Shown: positions 43,378 to 53,272, counted from the first letter of the stretch. The stretch: 64,000 bases of DNA from Mycobacterium seoulense (GCF_010731595.1 NZ_AP022582.1:186001-250000); one strand, 5' to 3'. Notes: a model not told the origin generated them from the sequence alone. Translations and numbers: made by a program.

Positions 43378-44109
43378 ATGACCGATGTCGGCTGGACCCT
43401 GTACGCCGAGCAGATGGATGCCGTCGAGGGCTGGTTCTTCGAGGCCGATGTCGCGCTTTTCAGCAAGCTGCTCGCTTGCCAGACCGCCGAGCGCATCACC
43501 GGCGACATGCTGGAGATCGGCACATATCAGGGCAAGTCGGCCATCCTGATGGGTTACGGCCTCCGCGACGATGAAGACCTGGTGATCTGCGATTTGTTCG
43601 ACGCCGTGGTGGATCACGCCGACATTTCGCCGACCCCACGGCAGCAGTACTCGGGCCTGGACCAGCAGCAGTTCCTGGCCAACTGGGATCGTTTCCATAC
43701 TCGCCGGCCCACACTGGAGGTCTGCGAATCATCGGCGCTCGATCTCGGCGATCGGGTACTCCGTTTCGCCCACATCGACGGGTGTCACAGCTATCAATGC
43801 GTCGCGCAAGACATCAACCTCGCCGTGACGCACACGGGCGAACGAGGCGTGATCGTGATGGACGATTATCGGGGCGTCGAGACCCCGGGCGTGGCAGCGG
43901 CCGTCTGGCAGGCTGTCGGCAACGGCTTCTTGTTCCCCTTTGCGGCGACGTACATGAAGCTCTACGCCTGCACGTCGGCCGCCGATCAGAGTTACTGGCT
44001 GGAGCGGGTCCGGGATTGTGCTGACATCTGTGCCTTCCCCGACTTCGGGTTGCCGTCATATCGCAGCGTCTCGGCCGCGCAGATTCAGCATTCGACTGCC
44101 GCGCACTGA
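43378..44109 (+). CDS. class I SAM-dependent methyltransferase (Methyltransf_24 type)
   Basis: This 243-residue protein has the SAM-binding strand GDMLEIGTYQGKSAILMGYG and a later FAHIDGCHSYQCVAQDINLA with VIVMDDYRG, the arrangement of methyltransferases found next to glycan-modifying genes. The ATG at 43378 follows AGGAG. It lies before a convergent glycosyltransferase, so methylation of a sugar or lipid headgroup is a fair guess only. Confidence 0.8.
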   Translation: MTDVGWTLYAEQMDAVEGWFFEADVALFSKLLACQTAERITGDMLEIGTYQGKSAILMGYGLRDDEDLVICDLFDAVVDHADISPTPRQQYSGLDQQQFLANWDRFHTRRPTLEVCESSALDLGDRVLRFAHIDGCHSYQCVAQDINLAVTHTGERGVIVMDDYRGVETPGVAAAVWQAVGNGFLFPFAATYMKLYACTSAADQSYWLERVRDCADICAFPDFGLPSYRSVSAAQIQHSTAAH

Positions 44110-44118
44110 CTGCCCGGA

Positions 44119-45318
44119 TCATTCCGCGATCCGCGGCGTTTGCCCTTCAGTCGAGCGGCGGAGACGAACTTCCTCCTCCAAGAGGTCGGCGGCCGTGGCG
44201 GCGCTTTCCGCGGGTGTGGCCATCTGGGCGGCGACCTCACGGGTACGAGCCACGCACTGCGGCGTGAGGATGGACCGCAGATCCGCGATCAGCGAATCCG
44301 GGGTGGCCTCGACGAAGCGCCGTCCAATGCCGACTCCCAGGTGGTTGACCGCGGCTGCCCACAGCGGCTGATCGACCGAGACGGCAAGCGCCAACGTGGG
44401 GACTCCCGCGCGTATGCCGGCGAACGTGGTGCCCGGGCCCCCATGGTGGACGACCGCGCGGCAGGCGGGGAAAACGGTCGCGTGGTTCACCGAGCTCACC
44501 AGCTTCACGTGCTCGAAATGCGGGAGGTCGGCGAGGTCACTGACTCCGCTGCAAACCAACGCCCGTTCGCCCAGCTGGGCGCAGGCTGTGGTCATCGTGA
44601 TGATGTCGACGGAAGATGCGACTCGCGCGCTGCTGCCGAAACCGAAATAGATTGGCGGTGGTCCCGCGGCGAGCCACGACGAGACCTCGTCGTCGTCCTC
44701 GGTCGGCAACTCCAGCGTCAGCCCCCCGACGAATGGTCGCCGGACTCCGTGTTCCGCCCATTCGGCTGCCAGTCCCGGAAAGAAGAAGTCGTCGTAGGCC
44801 TGGATCTCCAGCGGCTGCGGCGCGGAAGCGCCCTTTTCTGCTGCCAGCCCCAGCGCCCGGCGTAGCTCGTTCTCGGCGTCTTTGGTTACGGGCGAAAGCG
44901 TTTCGCTCGGAGCGATGGGATAGATGTGAATCGCGGCCTGTGGAATGTCATAGTATTCCGCAACATTGGCGGCCAGCCCTTGCTCGCTTGCGTCTGTCAA
45001 CAGCAGGTCGGCCCCGTCGGCCAGCCCCGTGAGCGCCCTACCCAGCTCCGGCCACGTTTGCGTGATGTCCCGGAAGATTTCCCACGCCATGGCGGCGGGG
45101 TTCGGCGTCGCGCCGTATTTGCGAGCGATTTCTGCGTTTTGCCGCACCTGGTCCGGGCCGTGGGAGACCGCGTTCAGGCCCGCCGACTCGATGAAGCCCA
45201 CGTAGTTGGGCGGGACCGCCATCAACACGTCGTGACCCCTGCGCTGCAGTTCCCGACCGATGGCGGCGCACGGCTCGATATCCCCCCGGGTACCCAGGGT
45301 CGCCAGCACGAATCTCAT
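44119..45318 (-). CDS. UDP-glycosyltransferase family (GT1, MGT type)
   Basis: This 399-residue glycosyltransferase has the N-terminal acceptor domain (MRFVLATLGTRGDIEPCAAIGREL) and the C-terminal sugar-nucleotide motif VVHHGGPGTTFAGIRAGVPTLALAVSVDQPLW. It resembles the mycobacterial glycopeptidolipid and rhamnosyl-transferase group (Rv1524/Rv1526c-like). The target is unknown: no glycopeptidolipid synthetase is nearby, and only a methyltransferase adjoins it. Confidence 0.88.
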   Translation of the reverse strand: MRFVLATLGTRGDIEPCAAIGRELQRRGHDVLMAVPPNYVGFIESAGLNAVSHGPDQVRQNAEIARKYGATPNPAAMAWEIFRDITQTWPELGRALTGLADGADLLLTDASEQGLAANVAEYYDIPQAAIHIYPIAPSETLSPVTKDAENELRRALGLAAEKGASAPQPLEIQAYDDFFFPGLAAEWAEHGVRRPFVGGLTLELPTEDDDEVSSWLAAGPPPIYFGFGSSARVASSVDIITMTTACAQLGERALVCSGVSDLADLPHFEHVKLVSSVNHATVFPACRAVVHHGGPGTTFAGIRAGVPTLALAVSVDQPLWAAAVNHLGVGIGRRFVEATPDSLIADLRSILTPQCVARTREVAAQMATPAESAATAADLLEEEVRLRRSTEGQTPRIAE

Positions 45319-45611
45319 CGTCGCACCCCCACTCGCGGTGACGTGCGGGTCAGCCTGGCCCCCGAGATGCGCCGAAGACCAAGGGCGGCAATGCCGTAAC
45401 GGCTGCGGGGGTGAGGCTGGTGACCCGCACCGCGCGCGCCGGCAAGAAGGACATCAATGGTCACGGAGCCGGTTATAGACCCTTCCAGCTGAGGTTGCAC
45501 GTTGACTCCTCTCGGGCTCTCGACCCGGCCAACACAATAAGGACCTAACATTGGTGAGCAGGGGCCATAGCTTGTCAACCCCAGGTCAACGAGGCGTCGA
45601 ATCGAGGAGAA

Positions 45612-45962
45612 GTGTCCGTGCAACAGTCGCTTACACCCCTGTCCGTCACGAGAAGGCTGCTTCTTGTCCTGTCGTTCGTGATCGCGTTCGTCGCGTCGGC
45701 TTTGCTGCCGGCCACGCTCGCCGCCGCCCACGCTGACCCGATCGGCTTCCCGCCCGACTGGCCCAACTACGAAATGCAAACCGAACAGACCATGTGCAAC
45801 GCCATGGCACAGGGCTGGTCACGCGCCCAGATAGTCGGCGCGATGCAACAGGCGAACAATCAGGCCATCACCGGGTTGACCCCGGTTCAGGCTGCCAAAC
45901 GTGCCAACATGTGGGTCGACCTGGGCCGGATCAAGTATTGCCCCGGCGCCATCGCCAGCTGA
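45612..45962 (+). CDS. secreted DUF732-like small protein
   Basis: This 116-residue exported protein has a signal peptide (RRLLLVLSFVIAFVASALLPATLAAAHA). The mature part of about 75 residues has a helical bundle with two cysteines (TMCNAMAQGWS and KYCPGA), the layout of DUF732 proteins common in mycobacteria. It starts at a GTG preceded by GAGGAGA. The function of the family is unknown. Confidence 0.72.
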   Translation: MSVQQSLTPLSVTRRLLLVLSFVIAFVASALLPATLAAAHADPIGFPPDWPNYEMQTEQTMCNAMAQGWSRAQIVGAMQQANNQAITGLTPVQAAKRANMWVDLGRIKYCPGAIAS

Positions 45963-45990
45963 TCCGCGTCGCCGCCCCTCGCTCGCGCCG

Positions 45991-46206
45991 CTAGCACAGC
46001 GCGGCAGAAAACCATCCGCCGGCCACGAGGGCGATGACCAGTGCGGCGGTCGTGTGGCCCGTCGATGCGGCGACGACAACGCCGGTGACCGCCGCGGCGA
46101 AGGCCATGACCACGATCACGGCCAGCAGTATCCGATGCGAATGGATCGCGCCGCTGGTACGCGGGGCGACAACGACGTGCTTGCTTGAGCCGTGGGTTGC
46201 GGCCAT
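45991..46206 (-). CDS. small two-helix membrane protein
   Basis: This 71-residue protein has two predicted helices (ILLAVIVVMAFAAAVTGVVVAA and TAALVIALVAGGWFSAAL). The ATG at 46206 has AGGAG six bases upstream; a longer frame from 46266 lacks such a site. It is convergent with the DUF732-like gene. I do not recognise a family. Confidence 0.6.
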   Translation of the reverse strand: MAATHGSSKHVVVAPRTSGAIHSHRILLAVIVVMAFAAAVTGVVVAASTGHTTAALVIALVAGGWFSAALC

Positions 46207-46329
46207 GAAGGCTCCTGCCAGTTGTGACCTGGGATACACCCTCAGCATAAGTGTGCCGTGAGTCACACACCACCCGACCCGCGCGGCGCAGCGAGGCTGG
46301 CGGGTGTTAGCGGGAGAAGGAACGCGAAG

Positions 46330-47193
46330 CTATGAGTCCTGCACGGTGTCCAGCAGCCGCAGCGGATGCAGGCCGTCGACCGCGCCGACGAACGGCGGGT
46401 GGATGCTGTAGCCCAGCATCCGGCGAATGTCATCGGAGACGGCACGCGCGATGTCGCGCGATATCGACAATGTGAAAGCCTCCATCGGCCGCAGCCACGG
46501 CTGGCAGTACTGGGCGGTGACGGCGAGACGGTCGCGGTCGGTGTTGTTGGCGCCGCCGCCATGCCAGAGGGTGCCCACGAAGAAGACACACGAGCCGGCG
46601 GGCATCACGACGGGCAGGGCCGTGTCGTCGGGGCCGGGCCGGCGCTTGCCCCAACGGTGGCTGCCGGGGTAGAGGACGGTGGCGCCGTTGTCGCCGGTGA
46701 AGTCGTCGATGGCCCAGATCGTGGCCGCCGCCAACGGATCTCGTGGACGCGGAACCGGATAGAACCCGTCGTCGTGGTGGGCCAGCTGCGCCGACTCGCC
46801 GGGCTGAATGTTGATGGCCTGCAACGCCGAAAGCAGGTAGTTGGGCATCAGCAGCCGATCGAGCACCGCAAGCACCCGGGGATGGTCGACGATCCCGTCG
46901 CAGACGCGTGTCCGGCTCAGCAGGCTGTAGATGCGCTGGGTACGCCGGCCCTCGAAGGAGTTGCGTCCCGTGTGCGCCAGCCAGGGGCGCACCACCTCAC
47001 GGATCTGCCGGCATTGCTCGGCGGTGAGCAGGTTCTCCCAGATGACGTACCCGTCGCGGTCGAGGGCCGCCATGTCGGCATCGACGACGGCGCTGTCGAC
47101 CGAGCTGCCACCGCTGGGTGTCCGCTTGTACCGCTGCGCCAGATCGCCCCTGAGGTCTTCCAGCGTCGTGACGGAGTCGTCGTCGATGTTCAT
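46330..47193 (-). CDS. phytanoyl-CoA dioxygenase family protein
   Basis: This 287-residue Fe(II)/2-oxoglutarate dioxygenase of the PhyH family has the metal triad visible as H-x-D in AHHDDGFYP and the distal His in GTLWHGGGANNTDRDR, where the Arg can bind 2-oxoglutarate. Members hydroxylate lipids, acyl-CoAs or natural products. I prefer the ATG at 47193, with GAAGGG about nine bases upstream, over a GTG at 47217. Nearby genes do not reveal the substrate. Confidence 0.87.
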   Translation of the reverse strand: MNIDDDSVTTLEDLRGDLAQRYKRTPSGGSSVDSAVVDADMAALDRDGYVIWENLLTAEQCRQIREVVRPWLAHTGRNSFEGRRTQRIYSLLSRTRVCDGIVDHPRVLAVLDRLLMPNYLLSALQAINIQPGESAQLAHHDDGFYPVPRPRDPLAAATIWAIDDFTGDNGATVLYPGSHRWGKRRPGPDDTALPVVMPAGSCVFFVGTLWHGGGANNTDRDRLAVTAQYCQPWLRPMEAFTLSISRDIARAVSDDIRRMLGYSIHPPFVGAVDGLHPLRLLDTVQDS

Positions 47194-47309
47194 TGACACT
47201 TGCCCTTCGTCCCGCACCCACAGTAAGCCGACTTCGCGCTAACTCACACCGAATCACGGCGTACCCGGGCCGACGGGACAACGCCCGCTTTCTGTACAAG
47301 GATGAAGCG

Positions 47310-47714
47310 GTGCGGATGCTTCTCGTAGTGGTGAGCTTCGCGGCTGTCATCGACGCTGCCGCACCGGCACAGGCCGATCCGGCTGGCAACAACGGGCCGG
47401 GCGATGCGAGTTTCCTGGCGGCGCTCGATCAGGCGGGGGTGCCCGTCAAAAGCGGACCCGTCGCCATCGGGGTCGCGAAAAAGGCCTGCCAGCTGATGGA
47501 CCAGGGCCACTCGCAGGCCGACGTCATCCAAAGCATGTCGGCCAGCAATCCGGGATTTTCCGTGGACGATGCAACCAAATTCACGGTCAGCGCGGTGGCC
47601 GCCTATTGTCCCCAGCACCTCGGGGAACCGACCGCCGAGCCGCCGCCAGGTCCCACCCTGCCGCCGACGGGCATGTGGCCCATGTTTCCGTGGCCGACGC
47701 CGGGCGCCGCGTAG
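47310..47714 (+). CDS. secreted DUF732 domain protein
   Basis: This protein of about 134 residues has a signal peptide (MLLVVVSFAAVIDAAAPAQA) and a DUF732 domain of helices (DASFLAALDQAGVPVKSGPVAIGVAKKACQLMDQGHS...SAVAAYCPQH), with the two typical cysteines. A proline-rich tail (EPPPGPTLPPTG) follows. I chose a GTG at 47310 with AAGGA upstream. It is divergent from the PhyH gene. Confidence 0.8.
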   Translation: MRMLLVVVSFAAVIDAAAPAQADPAGNNGPGDASFLAALDQAGVPVKSGPVAIGVAKKACQLMDQGHSQADVIQSMSASNPGFSVDDATKFTVSAVAAYCPQHLGEPTAEPPPGPTLPPTGMWPMFPWPTPGAA

Positions 47715-47744
47715 GGTGCGAGATTCGTCCAGGAAGATCGAACG

Positions 47745-48164
47745 ATGCGGTCTGACTGGTGGACGATCGCGATAGGCGTCCTGAGTGCTTTCGCGGTGAT
47801 CTGGCTGATTCTCGCGGTCGCCTTCTGGCTGATGCGGCCCAAGGCCACCATGCAGGACCTGGTGCGTCTCCTGCCCGATGTGCTCCGGCTGCTGAAACGC
47901 CTCGCCGCCGACCCCGAACTGCCGCGGCGGATCCGGATTGCATTGCTCGCGTTGATCGCCTTCGTCGTGTCACCCATCGACCTGATACCCGACGCCATCC
48001 CGGTCATCGGATTCGCCGACGACGTGATCATCGTTGGGCTGGCGCTGCGCTGGGTCAGCCGCACAGCGGGGCCCGGCGCGCTCGCCGAGCACTGGCCCGG
48101 CACACCCGACGGCCTCGCCATTCTGTGCAAGCTGTGCGGGCTGCCCGATCCCGCGCTGGAATGA
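47745..48164 (+). CDS. YkvA/DUF1232 membrane protein
   Basis: This 139-residue protein has one N-terminal helix (WTIAIGVLSAFAVIWLILAVAFWL) and the DUF1232 motif SPIDLIPDAIPVIGFADDVIIVGLAL in a second hydrophobic segment. Function is unknown in all organisms. Its start lies 30 bases after the DUF732 stop, so the two may share a message. Confidence 0.82.
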   Translation: MRSDWWTIAIGVLSAFAVIWLILAVAFWLMRPKATMQDLVRLLPDVLRLLKRLAADPELPRRIRIALLALIAFVVSPIDLIPDAIPVIGFADDVIIVGLALRWVSRTAGPGALAEHWPGTPDGLAILCKLCGLPDPALE

Positions 48165-48194
48165 CCTTGCGCCACCTTTGCGTCGGCGACGGCC

Positions 48195-48464
48195 ATGTGC
48201 GAATCTGCGGTGGTGGATCTACTGCGCCGCACCCTGCGATACCGGGTCCGGGTCGGCGCGATGATCGAACTGGCACTGTGGCTGGCGATTCCCTATCTGT
48301 GCATCGGATTCGTGTGGACCGTGTTTCACGGTGACGACACTCGACGAATCCAGGAGCGGGTGGAAGCGGTGCTGCCCGCGGGCGCCGACGCGGTGGCCTT
48401 CGGGCTGACCACCGCATTGTGGCCGGCATCCATACAAATCGCCCACGCGTGCCCACTGCCATGA
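48195..48464 (+). CDS. hypothetical membrane protein (89 aa)
   Basis: This 89-residue protein has a helix ELALWLAIPYLCIGFVWTVF and a weaker one near AVAFGLTTALWPASI. No family was recognised. It follows the YkvA gene by 30 bases on the same strand. A GTG a few codons in is an alternative start. Confidence 0.6.
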   Translation: MCESAVVDLLRRTLRYRVRVGAMIELALWLAIPYLCIGFVWTVFHGDDTRRIQERVEAVLPAGADAVAFGLTTALWPASIQIAHACPLP

Positions 48465-48521
48465 CCGGCTCTTGGGGTGAACCGGTGCGCGAGGGCGCCC
48501 TTTGCTCTTAGGCTGCCGAGC

Positions 48522-48935
48522 ATGTCAATCGACCGAGCCGCGCTCTTGGCGGGCAGCATCCGACTCAGTTCCGGCGTCTGGTTCCTCGTCGACCCCCTGA
48601 GCGCGAACAGGTTCTGGGGGGATCCGGGCGAGCCGCCGCCGACGGCGCGACTGTTGTTGCGGTCCATGGGTTATCGCGACGCGCTGATCGGTGCGATGCT
48701 CGCCGCGGCGGCACTGCGCGGCAAGAACACCCGCGGCTGGTTCCTGGCGTCCGGCGGCGCCGACGCCGCCGACCTGCTCGGCGGCCTCAGCGTCCACGAC
48801 CAGCTGAAGCCCTCGCAGCGGATCGTCGGCCTGGGCGGCGCCGTCATCGGCATCGGCGTCGGGCTCTGGGGCGCGGCGCGCCGAACAACCACCCGGGGAG
48901 CCGGTCGCGGCGACGAGCTCAATGGGGTTGACTGA
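48522..48935 (+). CDS. hypothetical membrane protein (DUF4267-like)
   Basis: This 137-residue protein has two or three hydrophobic segments (ALLAGSIRLSSGVWFLVDP, YRDALIGAMLAAAALRG, IVGLGGAVIGIGVGLWGAA), similar in layout to DUF4267 membrane proteins. It precedes the LLM oxidoreductase gene by five bases, so co-transcription is likely. Function is unknown. Confidence 0.65.
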   Translation: MSIDRAALLAGSIRLSSGVWFLVDPLSANRFWGDPGEPPPTARLLLRSMGYRDALIGAMLAAAALRGKNTRGWFLASGGADAADLLGGLSVHDQLKPSQRIVGLGGAVIGIGVGLWGAARRTTTRGAGRGDELNGVD

Positions 48936-48940
48936 GCACC

Positions 48941-49774
48941 ATGGGCTTAGGCGTGCTGACATTCGTAACCGATGAGGGCATCGGTCCGGTGGAGCTGGGG
49001 CGGGCGCTCGAGCAGCGCGGGTTCGAGTCGCTGTTTCTCGCTGAGCACACCCACATTCCGGCCGGCGACGTCACCCCCTATCCGGCGGGTGGTCCGATCC
49101 CGCCGAAGTATTACCGCACCCTGGATCCGTTTGTGGCGCTGACAGCGGCGGCGGTCGTCACCGAACGGCTCGTTCTGGGCACCGGGATCGCCCTGGTTCC
49201 CCAGCGCGATCCAATCCACACGGCCAAAGAGGTGGCGTCACTGGACCTGTTGTCGCAGGGACGGTTTCGGTTCGGGGTGGGCGTGGGCTGGCTGCGCGAA
49301 GAGATCGCCAACCATGGCGTCGATCCGGGGGTGCGCGGGCGAGTGGTGGACGAGCGGATCGACGCGATGATCGAGATCTGGACGCACGAAACCGCCGGAT
49401 TTCACGGCGAATTCGTGAACTTCGACCCCATCTACAGTTGGCCCAAGCCGGTGCAGAAGCCCTATCCACCGCTATATTTCGGCGGCGGGCCTGCGGGCTT
49501 CAAACGCATCGCCCGGCTGCGCGCCGGTTGGTTGTCGATGACACCGTCGGCGGAGGTGCTGGCGCCTCAGCTGGAGCAACTGCGCGGCGTCGCGGGGCGG
49601 GACGTACCGGTGATCAGTTTCCACGGCGGAGCCCCGACGGCCGACGAACTCGAGGGCTACCTCGCGCTCGGGGTGGAGCACCTGCTGGTGGAGTTGCCCA
49701 CCGAGCCTCGCGACGAGACCCTGCGCCGTCTCGATGAACTGCGGTCCCAGGCCGCGAAGCTAACGCAAGGCTAA
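48941..49774 (+). CDS. F420-dependent LLM-class oxidoreductase
   Basis: This 277-residue luciferase-like barrel has [14 protein letters not shown] near residue 30, [26 protein letters not shown] and [21 protein letters not shown], all typical of actinobacterial F420-dependent enzymes. The substrate is unknown. The stop shares CTAA with the convergent selO gene. Confidence 0.88.
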   Translation: MGLGVLTFVTDEGIGPVELGRALEQRGFESLFLAEHTHIPAGDVTPYPAGGPIPPKYYRTLDPFVALTAAAVVTERLVLGTGIALVPQRDPIHTAKEVASLDLLSQGRFRFGVGVGWLREEIANHGVDPGVRGRVVDERIDAMIEIWTHETAGFHGEFVNFDPIYSWPKPVQKPYPPLYFGGGPAGFKRIARLRAGWLSMTPSAEVLAPQLEQLRGVAGRDVPVISFHGGAPTADELEGYLALGVEHLLVELPTEPRDETLRRLDELRSQAAKLTQG

Positions 49775-51234
49775 GTGCCGCAGAACGTTTGGTATTTGCC
49801 GAAGTCCTCCGGGGCCGGGCTCGCGTACCGGTCCAGGCCCGGCCGCGCGTCAAAGGGCGCGCTCACCGCGGCGAGGAGCTGTCGCAGCGGACCCAGATCA
49901 CCCTCCGTCGCGGCCGCCAGGGCCTCCTCGACCAGGTGGTTGCGCGGAATGTAGAGCGGGTTGGCCCGGTCCATGACGTCGGCGTCGGGGCGTAGGGCTT
50001 GCCAGCGCGACAGCCACGCGTCGAACCCGGCGAGGTTGACGAACAAACCGCGGGCGGGTTCGGCATCGCCGCGCGCGGCCCGGCCGAGGTGGCGAAAGAA
50101 CGAGGTGTAGTCGACGTGGCTGTCCCTCAGCAGGGCGAGCAACTCGTCGGCCAGCGCCGTGCATTCTCGCGCTTCGACGTCGGCGGGCAAGCCGAGTTTG
50201 GCGCGCATTCCGGACTGCCACACGGCGTCGTACTCGCGCTGGAAGACGCCGAACGATTCCTCTACGAGCGCGACGGCCTCCTCGACATCGTCGGAGAGCA
50301 GCGGAAGCAGCGTCTCCGCGAACCGGGCGAGATTCCAGCCCGCGACGAGGGGCTGGTTCCCGTAGGCGTAGCGACCCCAGAAGTCGATCGAACTGAAGAC
50401 CGTCTCGGGGTCGTAAGCCTCCATGAAGGCGCACGGCCCGTAGTCGATCGTCTCGCCGGAAATCGTCATGTTGTCGGTGTTCATCACCCCGTGGACGAAC
50501 CCGATCAGCATCCACCGCGCGATGAGCGCCGCCTGCACGGCGACCACGCCTTCGAACAACGCGAGGTAGGGGCGTTCGGCCTCGGCGGCGCTGGGGTGGT
50601 GGCGGGCGATGGCGTGGTCGGCCAGGCGTCGCAGCAGGTCGGCGTCGCCGGTCGAGGCGGCGAACTGGAAGCTGCCCACCCGCAGGTGGCTGCTGGCCAC
50701 GCGGGCCAGCACCGCTCCGGGCAGTTCCGCCTCTCGCAGCACCGGACGCCCGGTGCCCACGACGGCCAACGACCGCGTCGTCGGCACCCCCAGCGCGTGC
50801 ATCGCCTCGCTGACGATGTACTCGCGCAACATGGGGCCCACCGCCGCCAGCCCGTCGCCGCCGCGCGCGAACGGTGTGGGCCCGGAGCCCTTCAGGTGGA
50901 TGTCGCGCAGCCGCCCGTCACCGTCGACGAGCTCGCCGAGCAGCAGCGCGCGCCCATCGCCCAGCCGGGGAACGAAGCCGCCAAATTGATGCCCGGCGTA
51001 GGCCTGGGCCACCGGAACGGCGGCGCTGGGGACCAAGTCGCCCACCAGGAAGCGCAGACCGTCGGTAGTTCGCAGCCAGTCGGCGTCCAGCCCCAACTCG
51101 GGGGCAAGCCGCTCGTTGAGGGCGAGTAGCCGGGGCTCGGCCGGGGACTCTGCCTGCCAGCGGACGGCCATCTCCGGCAACTCACGGAAGAACCGGTCCT
51201 GCAGGGCGACGGTCATATCCGGGGCGACACTCAC
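49771..51234 (-). CDS. selO: protein adenylyltransferase SelO (YdiU)
   Basis: This 487-residue pseudokinase-fold enzyme of the SelO family transfers AMP to Ser/Thr/Tyr of target proteins. The family pattern [63 protein letters not shown] and the C-terminal KYQTFCGT are all present. As in most bacteria it has cysteine where animal SelO has selenocysteine near the C-terminus. In E. coli it links to oxidative stress; a hemerythrin-type stress gene lies just upstream here. Confidence 0.95.
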   Translation of the reverse strand: MSVAPDMTVALQDRFFRELPEMAVRWQAESPAEPRLLALNERLAPELGLDADWLRTTDGLRFLVGDLVPSAAVPVAQAYAGHQFGGFVPRLGDGRALLLGELVDGDGRLRDIHLKGSGPTPFARGGDGLAAVGPMLREYIVSEAMHALGVPTTRSLAVVGTGRPVLREAELPGAVLARVASSHLRVGSFQFAASTGDADLLRRLADHAIARHHPSAAEAERPYLALFEGVVAVQAALIARWMLIGFVHGVMNTDNMTISGETIDYGPCAFMEAYDPETVFSSIDFWGRYAYGNQPLVAGWNLARFAETLLPLLSDDVEEAVALVEESFGVFQREYDAVWQSGMRAKLGLPADVEARECTALADELLALLRDSHVDYTSFFRHLGRAARGDAEPARGLFVNLAGFDAWLSRWQALRPDADVMDRANPLYIPRNHLVEEALAAATEGDLGPLRQLLAAVSAPFDARPGLDRYASPAPEDFGKYQTFCGT

Positions 51235-51269
51235 CTCGTCGAGCCTACGGAAAAGTCCGCCTCGCCGGC

Positions 51270-51842
51270 CTAGCCGACGCCGATGGCTTGCTTGATCACG
51301 TCGCGGGCGCGGTCGAGCATCGACGCGAACGGTCCCAGGGCGAAGTTCAGTTTGGCCGATTCCACGCCCGGGTGCGGGCGGGTCGGCGCGATGGCCTCGG
51401 CCGCGCGCACGGCGGCGCCCATCCGCTTGAGGTCGTCCTGGCCGACTTCCCGCTGCAGCACGGGAAACTCGTCTTCCTCCTCGTGCCGGGCGTGCTCCAG
51501 CACGGCGTCGCGCAGCTTGGTGAGCTCGTCGATGAACTGCTGCGAGGCGATGTCGAGACCCTCGATCTGCGACAGCAGCACCTTGGCCTCGTGCTCTTCT
51601 GCGAGCCGGGCGTCGACGATGGCGTCCCCGTCATCGGTCTCGCGACGCACCCGCGGGTGCACCACCATTTCCTCGGCCGTCTCGTGGACGGCCAGCAATT
51701 GGCGCAGCTCGACGAACGGCTTCTCCCGCGCTTGCGGGTCGGAAGCGTGCAGGACCTCGTCGAACATGTCCTCGATGAGGTTGTGCTGGGCTTTCAGGAA
51801 CGCGACGACCTCGTCGGGCGATTGGACAATCATGTCGGCCAT
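51270..51842 (-). CDS. hemerythrin HHE-domain protein
   Basis: This 190-residue protein has the di-iron hemerythrin helical bundle. Ligand histidines and acids appear in order: [39 protein letters not shown] and [13 protein letters not shown]. Mycobacterial hemerythrin-like proteins bind O2/NO or protect against peroxide and are often under the stress sigma factor SigF. A SigF-like promoter lies at 51912-51936. The ATG at 51842 starts the domain after a short [11 protein letters not shown] leader. Confidence 0.9.
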   Translation of the reverse strand: MADMIVQSPDEVVAFLKAQHNLIEDMFDEVLHASDPQAREKPFVELRQLLAVHETAEEMVVHPRVRRETDDGDAIVDARLAEEHEAKVLLSQIEGLDIASQQFIDELTKLRDAVLEHARHEEEDEFPVLQREVGQDDLKRMGAAVRAAEAIAPTRPHPGVESAKLNFALGPFASMLDRARDVIKQAIGVG

Positions 51843-51911
51843 CGCCGATACCTCCAGTGTTCGGGAAAGTTGATAATTCGCACTATGGGCTGAGCGCGGT
51901 TTGGTCGGGGC

Positions 51912-51936
51912 ATACCCGCTGTACCAGCCCCTAAAC
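51912..51936 (-). promoter_or_regulatory. SigF-like promoter for the hemerythrin gene
   Basis: On the minus strand GTTT (51936-51933) is followed after exactly 15 bases by GGGTAT (51917-51912). This is the mycobacterial SigF pattern GTTT-N15-17-GGGTAT. The -10 element lies about 70 bases before the hemerythrin ATG. Confidence 0.7.
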
Positions 51937-52070
51937 GACGGCGCGGGTCGCCGCCACGACGGACGGAGTCGGCCCGGTCCGAAGACTTTGGCGGACAACA
52001 GTTTCCGTGCTGTTCAACGGGCGGAAGGGCCACACCGCAAAGCGATCTGGATCACACGGCCGAACCCGAT

Positions 52071-52097
52071 GTTATCTGTCGGCCATCGAATGGGTAG
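52071..52097 (+). promoter_or_regulatory. weaker SigF-like promoter for the ferritin-like gene
   Basis: GTTA (52071-52074) followed after 17 bases by GGGTAG (52092-52097) deviates by one base in each element from the SigF consensus. It lies 60 bases before the ATG at 52157. On its own it is weak; paired with the divergent site it is more credible. Confidence 0.4.
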
Positions 52098-52156
52098 CCG
52101 ACCGGAAGGCGCTCTCGTGCCGATCCAAACAATCAACGCAGGAGGCGAGTTCTTCA

Positions 52157-53119
52157 ATGACTTCATCGGACAAGACGACGGTATTGGCGCAGCTGCGCGC
52201 GTTGCACCAGCTGACCAACACCGAGATCCAGGTCGCCGAGACCCGTATCGCACAGGCGCGCACCGAGGCCGTCGAGCGCGAGCTGACGCAGAACGCGTCG
52301 AACGCGCGTGAGCGGTCCGAGGCCATCGAGAAGGCGATCCGCGAGCTCGGCGGCGTCCCCGACATCCTCGGCCCCTTCCTGGGCCGTGCCGCCGCGGCCG
52401 TCAAGGCGCTGACCGAACAGGCTCAACCGTTCGACGAGGCGCTGCTGGGCGACCTCGCCCTGGAGGACCAGCTCCTGGACCGTGCCCGCTACCTCAAGGC
52501 ACTGGCCGTGGCGGCCGAACTTCCCGACATCGAGAGCCTGGCGACGCGGCTGATCACCGCGCACTCGGCGACCGTCGACTGGCTGACCACGGTGCTCGCC
52601 GAGGATGCGCTCGGGGGCCCGGCCGCGCTGCGTCGCACGCCACTGCAGGCGGCCGCCGGTACCGCGGTGAAACTGGTGAACCTGCCGGTTGAGTGGTCGG
52701 TCCGAGGGGTCGACAGGGCCGCGGACGCGCTGCGCTCCGCGCGCCCGACGTTCAACGAATTGGTGAGCCGGAGCGCGCACGCGGGCGACGTGGCGACGCG
52801 GGCGCTCGCCGCTTCGCGAAACGCCGCTCTGGAGGCGGCCGAAAAGGTCACCCGCAACGAGGGGGCGCGGCAGACCGCCGACGCCCTGCACGCGGCACGC
52901 GCCGCCGTGGGGGTCCTCGACGCCGACGAGCTGCCGATCGCCAATTACGACGAGCTCAACGTCACCGAGGCCGTGGCCGAGGTGAAGGACCTCGCCAACC
53001 CGAGCGACGTCCGGGCGATCATCGCCTACGAGGAGGCCAACAAGAACCGCCAGCGGGTCGTGTCGGCCGCCCAGACGCGCGTCGCCGCCATCGCGCAGGA
53101 GGTCGTCGGCATCAACTAA
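52157..53119 (+). CDS. ferritin-like-fold helical stress protein
   Basis: This 320-residue all-helical protein has an N-terminal part (TTVLAQLRALHQLTNTEIQVAETRIAQARTE...AIEKAIRELGGVPDILGPFLGRAAAAVKAL) that resembles ferritin-like domain proteins with little membrane character. The C-terminal part (LPIANYDELNVTEAVAEVKDLANPSDVRAIIAYEEANKNRQRV) is a separate helical hairpin seen in other actinobacteria. The ATG at 52157 follows AGGAGG at a long distance of about 12 bases. Metal-site residues are not clear, so iron storage is not claimed. Confidence 0.75.
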   Translation: MTSSDKTTVLAQLRALHQLTNTEIQVAETRIAQARTEAVERELTQNASNARERSEAIEKAIRELGGVPDILGPFLGRAAAAVKALTEQAQPFDEALLGDLALEDQLLDRARYLKALAVAAELPDIESLATRLITAHSATVDWLTTVLAEDALGGPAALRRTPLQAAAGTAVKLVNLPVEWSVRGVDRAADALRSARPTFNELVSRSAHAGDVATRALAASRNAALEAAEKVTRNEGARQTADALHAARAAVGVLDADELPIANYDELNVTEAVAEVKDLANPSDVRAIIAYEEANKNRQRVVSAAQTRVAAIAQEVVGIN

Positions 53120-53272
53120 CAGCGGATTCACGAGCGAGGCCGCCCGGGCGAGGTTTCCGTTCTCGGCCGGGCGGCCGAGCCGATTGTTCGTCAGGGGACA
53201 CGCCCAACCGGTCGTTTGGGCATTTCGCTACGGTTAAGGCACCAGCCCGCCATCGACAACCATGTGAGACGA

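Larger units (their letters stand above)
51843..52156. promoter_or_regulatory. divergent promoter region between hemerythrin and ferritin-like genes
   Basis: These 314 bases contain no supported gene. They hold two SigF-like promoters, one for each flanking gene (51912-51936 minus and 52071-52097 plus). Open frames that enter the region are extensions of the plus-strand ferritin-like gene without a better start. Confidence 0.6.
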
